Part shown: in pieces, positions 11,501 through 30,033 of the stretch | Position numbering within the stretch: position 1 is the stretch's first letter | Layout of the letters: the number at the start of each line of letters is the position of its first letter | Assembly: GCF_005239225.2 (NCBI RefSeq) | Contig: NC_133293.1 | Location: 20,242,333 to 20,306,332 of the forward strand | From: Populus alba | Taxonomy: Eukaryota > Streptophyta > Magnoliopsida > Malpighiales > Salicaceae | Length of the DNA stretch: 64,000 bases | Reading direction: 5' to 3' | Notes under the pieces: generated by a model | Seen by the model: the letters and a program-made list of their open reading frames with translations, nothing else | What the model was told of the DNA's origin: nothing | Databases searched by the model: none | Position numbers and translations under genes: made by a program

Positions 11501-12003
11501 GTGCGTACAGAGAGGCTATAACAAATAGAGATGCACCTAGTGTCATTGCATTATCAAGGCAAAAGGTGGCAGCAAACTTAGAAGGAACATCAGCAAACGA
11601 AGTTGAAAAGGGAGGATACATTATAAGTGACAATTCTGGAAAAAGCTTGCCAGATATCATATTAATCGGTACCGGTTCTGAGCTATGTCTTTGTGAAGAG
11701 AGTGCTAAGATGCTAAGGAAAGAAGGGAGGAGAGTGAGGGTTGTTTCTCTTGTTTGCTGGCAACTTTTCAACAGGCAGCCAAAGGAGTATAAGGAGCATG
11801 TATTGCCATCGAGTGTTTCGAAGCGCATCAGCGTCGAGGCTGGATCCTCAATGGGTTGGAGTGAGTATGTAGGTAGAGAAGGTATAGTTATGGGCGTGGA
11901 AGAGTTTGGGGCTAGTGGAGCATATTTGGACACATTTAAGAAGTTCGGTTTCACTGAAGAGAATGTAACTAGGGTTGCAAAGTCATTGCTTTCTCAGTAC
12001 TAG
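8525..12003 (+). CDS. Divergent plastid transketolase
   Basis: Exons 8525-9064, 9535-9625, 9771-9876, 9966-10248, 10458-10606, 10706-10859 and 11032-12003 join in frame to 764 residues. Transketolase moves two-carbon ketol units between sugar phosphates in the Calvin cycle and pentose phosphate pathway, using thiamine diphosphate and a divalent metal. Residues 1 to about 60 are rich in Ser, Thr, Lys and Pro, like a plastid transit peptide. Seen: AGHPGM, GPLGQG, the cofactor loop GDGCAMEG (252-258, Asp252), [10 protein letters not shown] (Asn282), catalytic Glu507 in VREHAMAG and [15 protein letters not shown]. Oddities: the usual IGxGSPNKANSYSVHG stretch reads [16 protein letters not shown] (345-360), REHGMGAICNG is [11 protein letters not shown], and the N-terminal extension is acidic. 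Exon 4 has a weak donor (GTTCGT). The gene appears complete and all core residues are kept, so an active paralogue with changed substrate or role is more likely than a pseudogene. Confidence 0.92.
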
Positions 12004-12480
12004 TACCATAGAACAGAGGGTATACAACTTCAGTTCTTCTTAGAAACACCAAAAAACATCTGATATATATTTCTCTTTGAATTAAATGAGTTCGTGAGGA
12101 AATAAGAATGTTACATGGTAAGTGAAAAAACTCCTGCCTTTAGATCATTTAGCTGCTATTATCAGATTAACTACAGTTTTCTCAAGAAGAGGGTGGGTAC
12201 GTGATATTCCAAAATTACTTGTGGCCTTGTCCAAATGATAAGAAACGACACCAAAAAAAGTAAAAATATCTGAGAATGTCACTGTTATCCCACATTTTCA
12301 GCTCTCCAAATGGTCAGGGGACCTTAAATTCTTCAGAAAATTGTAGCCTTCAGGCTTCAAGGGTCGTGCATGCCTCAGGCTTTCCCTTGTTTTACTCCAA
12401 ACCACTAATAGCAACTTGTGAAGACCATCTCTTTTCCCAGAAAACCGTAGCTCTTTGCCCTACTATAGGCAATAACATCA
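12004..12480. other. 3' region of transketolase and promoter of the small peptide gene
   Basis: This should hold the transketolase 3' untranslated region and the upstream region of the gene at 12533. A weak TATA-like 'ctatttattaa' lies at 12481-12491, about 45 bases before the peptide ATG. Nothing else is recognisable. Confidence 0.45.
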
Positions 12481-12532
12481 CCTATTTATTAACCTAATAG
12501 TCCATTCAAAATTTGCTGAGTCTCAAAAGAAA

Positions 12533-12715
12533 ATGGCCATCAAGAAAATCATCGCCGCCTTCCTCATCTTGACATTTCTTGTCATGGTATGTGCAGTCGA
12601 TGACCCACTGACAACATGTGTCAATAGCTGTCTTCCACAATGCATTGAAACTGCACCAAGTTCATTACGGCCTAAATGTGAGACAGCCTGCCTGGAATTT
12701 TGCACAGCTAATTGA
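12533..12715 (+). CDS. Secreted cysteine-rich peptide, six cysteines in two mirrored triplets
   Basis: 60 residues. Residues 1-22 form a clear signal peptide: Lys-Lys near the start, a core such as IIAAFLILTFLVMV, and a likely cut near CAV/DD. The mature part is about 38 residues with cysteines at 29, 33, 37, 49, 53 and 57, that is C-x3-C-x3-C-x11-C-x3-C-x3-C. It is slightly acidic (Asp23, Asp24, Glu39, Glu50, Glu55). Two helices, each with cysteines one turn apart and joined by a Pro-rich turn (TAPSSLRPK), would form a helical hairpin closed by three disulfides. That recalls alpha-hairpinins (two C-x3-C pairs) and thionin-like peptides, but matches neither exactly. I do not recognise a named family. 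Defence or signalling roles are possible but not shown. No intron is needed. Confidence 0.75.
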   Translation: MAIKKIIAAFLILTFLVMVCAVDDPLTTCVNSCLPQCIETAPSSLRPKCETACLEFCTAN

Positions 12716-12857
12716 AACTCTGTTACTGTGGACTACCCGAAAGCATTTCGCAAGAATCAGAACAGGTAGATAAGTCTGCTAGTGCTGTACATTCAAATCT
12801 GTTTTTTTTTTTCAAGGTTTAATTGTTGTTTATGTCTTGTAAGGTTGCAAGTATCTG

Positions 12858-12882
12858 TTATATATATATATATATATATATA
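12858..12882. repeat. (TA)n microsatellite
   Basis: About 12 uninterrupted TA units in the 3' flank of the cysteine-rich peptide gene. Confidence 0.9.
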
Positions 12883-13489
12883 TGCAAGGAAATCTTTTTG
12901 TTTAACCAGCTTCTTTAGCACACCATTATTAATCTCATTGTTAATTGTTGAAAAAATATTATAAAAAGACGATGTGAATTTATGATAACCAAATTCTTCT
13001 GATTCGTTGGTGCAGCGGGCCTGGAATGATTACCAGCTGCTACAGCAGGTTCTTGTAATGCGATTGATATGGTTAATTGTTGGCTTAGATCTTCAATATT
13101 TCTTTTTTCTTTTTGGTTTTCTTGATGAAAAGTTCGCGCGAATTAAAAGCCTTGGGATTTTAGGACAGTGATAATTAGTGAAGAGGGGAGCATCAAATGC
13201 GTTGTTGATTTGACCAGCTGTGCTGATTAAATATCTATCCACATTTTTTCATCAGCTTCAAGTAGCATTGTTGAAAAAATATTAACGGATTATAGTTATA
13301 GCTTTTCCAATCATTTTTTTGTTTGAAAATATACTGAAGTAATAATTTTTAATATTATTACATTAAAACAATTGTTAAAATATATAAAAAAATTTCAAGT
13401 AAAGAAAAAAAATAAAAATTATTTTTAAAACACAAAAATAAACAAGCTCCTAACCACCTTTCATACCTCATGTTTCCATATTTTACTCC

Positions 13490-13870
13490 AACCCATAATT
13501 GTTAGATTGGTCCAGAGTCTAATCTGAATTATTAGATCATTGAGAATTTTAAAAAAAAAAATAACCACAAACACATGACTTCTTATAAAAACAATTTTAA
13601 TTTTTTTAAAAAAAGTTGATTACTTGATTTGGACATGAATGATCCGGATTCTAAACTAGATTATTAGGTCATCTAGAGTCAAACTTGTTAATTTTAAAAT
13701 AGTGTGGTTTTTGAAAAAATTAGAATAAATACATAGACATGGTTTCTTATATTAAAAAAAAACTTCTAAATTTGTTTTTTAGAGTTAATTAGCAACGTAA
13801 ATCAGGTGATAAATAAATAAATTATGAGGTCATCCAAATTACTTGATTCAAACCTGATTTTAATGAATTT
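13490..13870. repeat. Diverged dispersed repeat with internal duplication
   Basis: The pattern 'attagatcattgag...aattttaaa...acacatgacttcttata' near 13528 recurs as 'attaggtcatctagag...aattttaaa...agacatggtttcttata' near 13665, and more weakly as 'ttatgaggtcatccaaattac' near 13822, about 140-155 bases apart. A similar phrase style ('acctggatcttgaatgagac') occurs near 26160. It is probably a degraded transposon or satellite-like segment; the family is not named. Confidence 0.45.
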
Positions 13871-14334
13871 TAAAAGAATAGATAGATAAAATAAATAATA
13901 AAAAACTGTATAATATTACAGCTCTTGTCATTACATCCATTCAAGTAAAATTAATTAATTTTGATTCGTGCTGTGTCATATTATCCCTTGAAAACACATA
14001 AGAGTTCAATGGGTAGAACCGTAGAAGTTATCCTTAAAATACCTTAATATTGTAAATATTATATTGTTGTAATAACAGCTAGGAGCAAGTGACAAGTTGA
14101 CTTGATAAGGGGTATAGGCCTCGGAAATTGAGAGACACGTGTAGCATGAACAAGCAAGCTGGTTGCTTAATAAATTAAGGAATAAAATCATAAAGTATCC
14201 TCTCAACCACCAAATTAATCATCAATTATTGTACATTATCAACCAATTTTAATATTTTATATTTCAACATCCTTTTAATTTCCTTAAATTAGAAATTAAG
14301 TGAATAATTATTTACAGTGAATATACAGCCTTGT

Positions 14335-14490
14335 TTATTAGAAAAAAATTAAATTTTTTATTTTTTTAATTTTAAATTAATATTTTTTTAGTATTTTAAA
14401 ATCATTTTTGATACGCTAATATCAAAATTAATTTTTTAAAAATAAAAATATATATATATTATTTTGATACATTTAAATAGAGACAAACAT
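14335..14490. mobile_element. MITE-like AT-rich element
   Basis: The interior order 'ttttaaattaata...gtattttaaaatcatttttgatacgc...aaataaaaa' matches the element at 51445-51655 ('ttttaaattaatatg...gttttcaaatcattttgatgtgc...aaataaaaaa'). Length and boundaries are approximate, and there is no coding content. Confidence 0.5.
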
Positions 14491-15809
14491 ATTTTTTCCA
14501 TAATAAAATGATGAACCAGATGATCATATATGCCAATTTCTCTATTTTTTATATAAAAATAATTTCTTGAAATCACCTAAATCAATTTGATAAGATTATT
14601 TGTATGATGTCAAATTTATTCAGCATCCAAATTTTGGTCTTGAAAAAAAAATAACTAGTAACTTAAAAATTTGAATTTTCATTAGAAGGTTTCAAGCTTA
14701 AATCCTAACAAAGATAGAGAGGAATGATAAGAGCTACATATTATTCAATCTCAACTTTTTTAAATCTCCAATTCAGCAAAAAAAAATTATTTTAGAATAA
14801 ATATTCTTTAATTTATGATTTTATTGTGCCGTGGAACCAAAATACTATCATGCAAGTATTAGAAATACATTATTTTTTTTAAAAAAATTTACGGTTCAGA
14901 ATTAAGTTTGTTTTTTTTCTTCTGAAAAAACAAAAGTCTATATCTTTACTTTGATATATAAATTCAAATAATTTTTAATTTTAATTAAATATTTTTTTGG
15001 TAGATTTAAATTTGGTATTGATGTGGTAAATTAATAATTTATTAGATTTATAATATAATATATTTAAACAGACACGCACATAGGCTCCACTAGACATGTA
15101 AATTAATAATTTCTTTGTATATTAAAATTATATATACATGTAACTCAATTAAAAGGTTTTTATAAAATATGACTCTAATATTACATGTTTTATTTTGAAA
15201 TTGGTATCATTTTAGTCTTCATCTCTGACTTTTCTTTAACTATTAAAAAAATTTTAATTTAATATTTTTGTATTGTTAAAGAAAAATATATAATGTGATT
15301 ATTGTTTTAAATGTATATTTGCTATGGACAAGCTTCAATATATAACTATATAACTTTTTTTTTCATGATATTTTTAGTAATTTTCTCGCCACTCAACAAT
15401 TTTTAAGTTATCTTATTTTCTATTAGGTAATTAAAAAGTGCTCAACAATTTCAGTTTTTTTATAAGAAAAACATATAGAATAATGATAATTTTTAATTTA
15501 AGAATTAAATAATATTCATACAATCACAATATATACTATATGTATTAAACTCAATATTTTTTAATACTATAATAAATTGGTATTTATTAATTAATTTATA
15601 AATTAATAATTTTTCTAATTTATCTATTAAATAACATATCAAGTAATTAATAAATTTTCATGGTGCTATTAATTTTAAAATTTTTACGTTCTAGATCACC
15701 ATATAAACATTACAATGGTATCATCTCCATACACCTTAGATGTCCCTTTCTATATTTTTATCACCGCCTCCTGCTAAGTTGCGCTTTTAGGTACACAGCA
15801 CACCCCATA

Positions 15810-15831
15810 TTTCGCGCTAAAAAATGGGCCC
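15810..15831 (+). promoter_or_regulatory. E2F-like site and TGGGCC motif in the ELF6 promoter
   Basis: TTTCGCGC at 15810-15817 fits the plant E2F consensus TTTSSCGC. TGGGCC, a TCP-type site II motif, follows at about 15825-15830. Composition changes sharply here from very AT-rich to GC-balanced and then C/T-rich (15960-16025), which is typical of a broad promoter with a pyrimidine-rich leader. It lies about 500 bases upstream of the ELF6 ATG. Confidence 0.35.
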
Positions 15832-16329
15832 TCAACTGAAATCGTACGGTGAACAGACAGGAGCTCCACCCGTGCGCCTTATTTCCCTTTGACACGTTGA
15901 CAAACCCACGCTTTAAAACGCTACCTTGCGCCGGATTAGAAAATGCCCCTCTTAACCTGCACAGACTCCCCAATCTCTCCCTTCCTATCTCTCCCCCTCT
16001 GCCACTCTCTCTCCCGCTCTCTAGCCTGGTGGTTTTGATTAGGCAAAATCAAAGGAAAGTCTCTTGCGTTTTACCAGGTTCTGTTTTTGTTTGGCATCCA
16101 TTTATGTTACTTTTGCTTATTTTTTCCAGTTAATGCAGCTTAATCACAACGAAACACTGAACCCATGAAACAATTTCACAAAGCTAGAATCTTTGAAGTG
16201 GGGTTTTCGAAATATGGGTTTTTTAGCTTGAATGGCAGTGAAGACTTACATACTTGAGCATGATATGGTGTAGCAATGGTGATTTTATTGTGCTTTTGTA
16301 ATTGGTGTTAATGTGAATAATTTGTTGAA

Positions 16330-23261
<6,932 letters not shown>

Positions 23262-23980
23262 AGATTTATTTTGTAATCAGGCTGGATCTGTATCATATGG
23301 AAATGAGAAATTGAATTTTGAGGCCAAATAGGCTTGCAAAGTCAATTGTAAAAACTCGAATATTGTAGGTTAGGGTTAGACTGATCCTTTTGTAGCGGGA
23401 CATTCACAATTATTTGAATGCAGTGGTAGTTGAAAACCCTCTTTCCAGTTTCGATTCGTCTGGATCTTTCGATACCTATACCTTTTGAATAGGACTGGTG
23501 GTCGCAATGGCAGGAATAATTGCTTTAGAGGAAGCTCTTTTAGAGGTGTTACACTACATAACATCTTGAGGCTTCTCTGGTGGGTCTCAAGGTAGGTTTC
23601 CTTGAAGCCGGGTTATCATGAAACTACATTATTTATTGTCATGAAAGATATCAAGCTCCTGTTCTCCTTTGAAATTTCCTGATACTCTGTTCATGAATGG
23701 ATTTGTTTACTTGTTCTGTCGTTGTATTTCTTCTGTTCATTTCGTCAATATCGACTGTGGAATTGGCTAAGTACACACCAGATGCAATTAGGTTTTCAAC
23801 TCATTTCCAGGATCATCCTGTCCACTAACCAAATGGTATTGTTTTTTTAACCGATTTTCTGAATCATATGCAATTTACAAATGATCATCCATTTTCCCAT
23901 GAGCATAGCAACTTTCCAGGATAAATCCCACAAAAATTATATTGACAAACCTATCCTTCCAAAACACACTGAACAGTAAA
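23262..23980. other. ELF6 3' region and GNAT gene promoter
   Basis: Mostly unique sequence that should contain the ELF6 3' untranslated region and the upstream region of the acetyltransferase gene. No additional gene is supportable. Confidence 0.5.
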
Positions 23981-23989
23981 AACCTCAAA

Positions 23990-23995
23990 TATAAG
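23990..23995 (+). promoter_or_regulatory. Probable TATA box of the GNAT gene
   Basis: TATAAG in the context 'caaatataagacccc' lies 109 bases before the ATG at 24099 and is followed by a C-rich leader. It is a plausible but not perfect TATA element. Confidence 0.4.
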
Positions 23996-24071
23996 ACCCC
24001 CACGTACCCACTCCACTCCCCATCCTTCCCATTGCTTCCATCACTCACAAAAAATCTCCCCGCTTCTCTAG

Positions 24072-24809
<738 letters not shown>

Positions 24810-27200
24810 AGTGAGTTTCCTTGTGTTTTCTCGAGGAGTTGGGGCTTGTTGGGTGTTCTGTTGTGTGATTATGCGTCTAGAGATCATATCATGACTATGC
24901 TTTTCATGTTTCTATTTACTGCAAGTAATCTCTAGTCTGTTGATAAAAAAAGAAGGAATTTCAGTCTTACTCTTGTTAGCTTTAATGCAAATCTTAATGT
25001 TTATTGAACTCGACATTGGATAAAAATTGTGACTTTGTTGATCTCCAATTTCCTTTTGTTTTGTCAAATGTCGTTTGTCTTCTGATATGTGTGATGATTG
25101 TTCGGTTACTGATCTTCATCCACATTGGAATCCAGAGAAGGAAATTGTGATAGGGTTTGTACGAACTTTGAGTTTGTATGTCTGTTTCTTTTCAACGTTG
25201 AAACAGTGCAAGATGAATCTAACATTGAATTTAAAGATGAAGCTTGAGTTGAATTTTGATCCGATCTGGTGACACCCTTTCCTGGCAACATTTTGATGGT
25301 AGAGGTTCTTACTTGCAATTTGTTTGAGATCTATGGTGGCTGTGAATTTCCTGGTGCAGTTAAGAATTAGTCAAAGAGGAGGTAACAGGATTTTATATCA
25401 TGACTTCTTGAAAAAACGTCACTGTTCATATGACGTTAACCGGCTTTTTTTTTTTTTTTTTTTTTCCAATCAAACTCTTCCATGCCCCAATTAAAAGTGT
25501 GGTAAAATAGGCTTTTCAAATTTAAAGATAGGAGATGTTAATAATATTTTTTCATTTTTAAAATCATTTTTATATCTAAAAATTTATATTCTTAAAATTT
25601 GTCCAATGAGGAGCCCCCAAACGCATAGAGAGGAAAGAGAAACTCGAAGAAAATATATGGCTAACTTTGTATTAATATATTTTGATCTAATTTAAATTTT
25701 TTTATTTTATTTTATAGTGTATGAGATAGAAACTTGTTTGAAAAGAGAGAGTAATTTGATAATAATAGTTCATTGATTTTAGTGAAAGTTTTATTTGACA
25801 AAAGAATGCTATTTAAAGAAAAAAAATTATTAAAGTGTGGTTGCGGTAGATATAGGATCTCATAGTTCTTAATTTGAGTTAGAGTTTTGAAACACGAAGA
25901 TCCAAGTGATTGAGCTATAATTTTGAAATTCGATCTGGATCTATAATTTTGAAATTCGATTGGATTGAATTGGAATTTGATGGATTTGAGATTGAAAATT
26001 GGGCAGGGTTTATAAAAAATAAAAAGAAAAAATCTGCGGTGATCTAATTAAAAATTAGGTCGTAAGAACATTAATTTTTTTTATTAAAATAATATTATTT
26101 TGATTTTTTTTTTTAAATTAACCCATATAATTTGATGATCTAATTAAAATTAAACTTAAAACCTGGATCTTGAATGAGACTGAATTTAAAAACCATGATT
26201 TGAGCTTTGTTTTTATGAAACCTGGTTATCACGTCAGCTTGCATGTTTTGTTTTTTTTCCTATTAAAATGTATAATGTATCTAATATTAAAAGCAAGATC
26301 ATGAATATTTAATTAATATAGAATTTATGTTTTTTAAAATATTTTTAATATAACTTTATTATATTTATTGATATTTTTTTCCTTAATTATATACAAAATA
26401 TTATGAAATGTTTTATTTCAATTGTTTTTAGGACCATAATGCATTTTTGTTTAAGAAATAGTGTTTATATTTTACAAAACATGCTGGTATTAGGTTAATT
26501 TTTTTTAATGGGTGGGACCCGATTTAATAATAAAATTAAAAGTTTTTCATATTTTTTTGTTTATATATAAATTTTTTTAATCTGACGCGCTGTAATCTCC
26601 AGGGATGTCCCTGGAACCATCTCCATCTTTGATATCTTCAGACGATTAAAGTGCATTGAATCTGACGACACGACATGACTAGGAATTTGTGAGAAACCGA
26701 CACGTGTCAATTGTTTTGTTTTTTAGCTTTCGCCCACAGTCTCTGACTTGTGTTGTTCTGTTGTCTGCTGTCATGTGGCAAGTGGCTCATAGTTACGTAG
26801 CACAAAAGGGTCATGACTCATCCTGTTTGTGTTTATCATCGAGTTTTGGCCTTTTTATTTTTTTTGTTTTAAATTTATATTTTTAGTATTTTTTTAATCG
26901 TTTTAACATGCGAAATCCACTTTGAAAAGTATATGTCACCACGTTCCAAACACTTTTCTCAAGAGATGTTAGGATAATGCCGCGTGGCTTGCTTGGTGTC
27001 ACTTTCTTCTCTTGAAATCTCAACTGCAAAAAGACTATTTCATTAATGTTGGGCTTGAAGCCCAGGGTTACAAGAATGGACGGACACGTAAGCCCCATCA
27101 ATTACTATAGATTTTTTAGACAGGAAATTTTGAGGAACAATATTTTTTCACTGGCCCAAATGTAATTCATCATCACCCCCGGAAGGATCGAAGAATTGCT
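24810..27200. other. Intergenic region with low-complexity and repeat remnants
   Basis: Contains a T-run (about 25447-25465), a 26-base-period duplication of 'ctataattttgaaattcgat' (25915-25934 and 25941-25960), and an AT-rich repeat remnant near 26020-26350. The stretch 26580-27110 is less repetitive and includes the palindrome GACACGTGTC (about 26699-26708, a G-box/ABRE core) but no gene. Confidence 0.5.
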
Positions 27201-27240
27201 GTCATGTACCCGTTTCTTTTGAACACATATCAAGGATGGT

Positions 27241-27794
27241 ATATATATATATATATATATTGAATATTTGGATCAGTTTGTGCATATCTCGACTAATCCT
27301 ACGAGTTTTAAAATTAACAACCATGCAAGTTTCATAAACCTTATAACTACTAGAAAGGCTTACATAGTCATTAACTTCAGAATTCGTGAGATTAATCGAA
27401 GTATTCATAACTTCGTCAAAATACTTATATGAATAAAAAAAAAAAGCGCCCTCTTGATACTCCATGTGTTTGTGTGTTTCTTCAACTTCTATGACTTTCA
27501 GTGATCATATATAAATATGGTTATATTTATAACATAAATGTTCGGATCAACTTGTGCATATACCTCGACTAATCCTGCGGATCTTGAAATTAACAGCTGT
27601 ATAAGTTTTACAAACCTTAAAGCTACTGAAGGCTTACATAATCATCAACTTTAGGGTTTGTAGGATTAGTCGAGGTATGCATAAGCTGATCCACATATTT
27701 ATATTAATAATAATAAAAATAGTGCCCTCTCGATACTCCATGTGTGTGTGTTTCTTCAACTTCTATGACTTCCAGTGATCATATATAAATATGG
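27241..27794. repeat. Two-copy tandem repeat, each copy with an internal inverted repeat
   Basis: Unit 1 (27241-27520) and unit 2 (27521-27794) align along their whole length, and both end in 'gtgatcatatataaatatgg'. In unit 2 the arm at 27544-27576 (ggatcaacttgtgcat... through ctcgactaatcct) is nearly the reverse complement of 27662-27692 (aggattagtcgaggtatgc... through gatcc), with an 85-base loop. In unit 1 the right arm (about 27384-27417) has decayed. A (TA)n run at about 27240-27260 begins unit 1. The arms suggest a MITE or foldback element duplicated with its flank. No coding content. Confidence 0.8.
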
Positions 27795-27799
27795 TCACG

Positions 27800-28400
27800 A
27801 TGACCTAGCTCGTACGTAGTGCTTGAAGACGAGCATTATATTATAAGCCATGTCCAAGTAGAATGCAGGTAATATAAATGTCTCTGTCCACTGCATCTCC
27901 TTAATTTAAAGCTACTCTCCGCTTTCAAATCCTTGAACGAACAACTATGGACGCCATCTGCCCAATAATTGTACGATGAAAAATTAAATATGTATTCCAG
28001 CTAGACTATATCATGTGTCTGTTTCTTTCCGTTGCATATTTAAATTTGCTTCAAATCAACTTCTTCGATCTCTACTCTGTCCATTTATTAGTAATCTTAA
28101 TTTTAGAACTTTCGATACATTGCCAGCTTGTATAAAAAAGGATTTGTTGCTAGCTCGTCGCCATGAAAATAGCTAACGAGAGGTCATTCTTCTGAAAATA
28201 TAAGGTAATATATATAGCTATTCATTACTTGCATCGCATCTCATCAAATGGGGGGTAGCATACCTTATTTTCCTACAAAAGATGTTCAAAGATCATTTGA
28301 CATGGTCTTGAAGGTGAATTTAATCAGTATAATAATTTAGAAAATCCTACTATTTCATCTATCTTAAATCAAGGATTAGTGAAATATCTTAAATCAGATT
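27800..28400. other. Intergenic, mostly unique
   Basis: No gene or clear repeat is recognisable. Only very short open frames occur. Confidence 0.45.
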
Positions 28401-28680
28401 AGGGGTTAGCAAAAAAATCAAAAAAACTGATTAAACTGAAAAAAAAAAACCTCCAAAAAAAAACCTGATTAAACTGATTGGTTTAGTTTCAGTTTTATAA
28501 ACCAAAAAACTGAAAAAAACTCAACCGAACTGAACCTTAAAACTAGAAAAAACCGAGCCAAACCAAAAAATCGAACCAAACCGGTTTGAACCGGTTTTTT
28601 TCTAAAAAAAACAAACCAAACCAAACCGAAACCGATCGGTTTGAACCGGTTTAGGTTGTTATTTTTTAATTTTTTTTTTA
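28401..28680. repeat. Low-complexity AAACCGG/CCGGTTT block
   Basis: Degenerate repeats of 'aaccaaacc', 'aaccgaacc', 'ccggtttgaaccggttt' and 'aaactgaaaaaa' on both strands make a quasi-palindromic purine/pyrimidine-skewed block. The two 'ggtttgaaccggttt' copies (about 28582 and 28638) are about 56 bases apart. I recall such CCGGTTT-rich stretches as common in plant intergenic DNA. Confidence 0.7.
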
Positions 28681-28849
28681 ATTTTTTGTTTTTTTTTTTT
28701 TACTAAAAACCAAATCAAATCGAAAATAATCACCTCTATTAAATAATGTAAATGATTACAATTTAAGGTGGTAGATAAGATAAGGAAACATGATGCATTA
28801 ACTTATAGATAATCTAAGGAATTAATCATAATAATATAAATTTCAACTT

Positions 28850-29645
28850 AGGTCCTGTTTGTTTACTGGAAAGTATCTTTTTTTTTTTTATTATTATGGG
28901 AAAGTGAATTATTTTCTAATGTTTGGTAGTGTAATGAAAAATAAGTTGGAAAACACTTTCAGTGTTTGTTGTATTATGAAAAATGAACTGGAAAATCACT
29001 TATTAATATTTTATTTTTTTCAAGTTTATTAAAATAATGAGGAACGAAATCTTACAATTAAAAAGTTGAATGAGAATTAAATTAAAAAATATATAATTTC
29101 TTAAATTATCTCAAATAAAATAAATAACAATCAAAATAATAGAGATCAAATCTAAAAAATAAAAAAATTAAAAGAAGAAGAAATTAAAATAATAATAATT
29201 AACATTTCATAAATTATTTCAAATAAAATAAATAACAATCAAAAGAATGAGGTTCAAATTTGATAGATAAAAAATTTCAATTAAAAAATAATAAGGCAAA
29301 AGCAAATAACAATTATAAAAATGAGGACCAAAATTAATATAAAAATTAAATTTTAAGGGATGAAATTGAAAAAAATATATTCAATATATATATATATATA
29401 GAGTAATTAAAAGTTTGAGGATCAAATTTGATATAATCAGCAAAAATAATATGACATTTCTAAATTTTTCATAACTTTTAGAAAGTATTTTCCGTCCAAA
29501 ATAAAAGAAAAATAGTTTTCTGAAAACCAAGCCAAATTTTTTTTTTGACCGGAAAATATTTTTTATTAACCAACTTTATTAATAATAAACAAATAAAAAA
29601 ATTTAAAAAATAGTTTTTCAAAAATCATTTTTTTCAAGAAATAAA
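28850..29645. mobile_element. Probable non-autonomous dispersed element, about 0.8 kb
   Basis: The left end 'gtcctgtttgtttactggaa' and the right end near 29560-29600 (ggaaaatattttttatt... aataataaacaaat) are imperfect inverted counterparts: 'tttgttta' against 'aaacaaat', and 'ggaaagt...' against '...ttttcc'. The interior repeats phrases: 'taatgaggaacgaaatc', 'gaatgaggttcaaattt' and 'aatgaggaccaaaatt' recur, as do 'atttcaaataaaataaataacaatcaaaa' style segments near 29110 and 29215. No coding capacity. Class and exact ends are uncertain. Confidence 0.5.
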
Positions 29646-30033
29646 TACAGCTTTAAAAGATTGAAGTAATATCCCTTCATCAAAATTCATGGGTCCCACC
29701 CAATTTGCACTCCAAATTACTAAATAATATTTTAGGAAATAACCGCTACTCACAAACATCCCTGGAGTCTAACAACTATGCCATTTTCCTATGCTATTTT
29801 CCTATTCTTTCTACCCGATCCATACCATGGGCCAATTTTCTCTGTTTCTCAATCTATCTTCCAAGTAATAAGTTGACAGCTTGGACAAGGACCTAACTGG
29901 AACCCTCCAAAAAAACCATCGACCATTTCTTCAAATCTGAAAAATTTATCTTGCTGCCCAACAATAAAAAACCAAGACTTTATGGTTCTATCAGCCTGTT
30001 ATAGTTATTTTATGTCCTTCCCATTCTTTCCTC

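Larger units (their letters stand above)
12884..15750. other. Repeat-rich intergenic region
   Basis: Very AT-rich, with no supportable gene. It contains several short AT-rich elements (about 13300-13450, 14335-14490, 14925-15080) and a diverged repeat block at 13490-13870. The stretch 14000-14230 is less repetitive but holds only chance open frames. Confidence 0.55.

Noticed and set aside
26699..26708. Palindromic G-box GACACGTGTC as a promoter
   Set aside because: The motif is real but no gene start lies downstream for 3 kb, so it is not assigned to a promoter.
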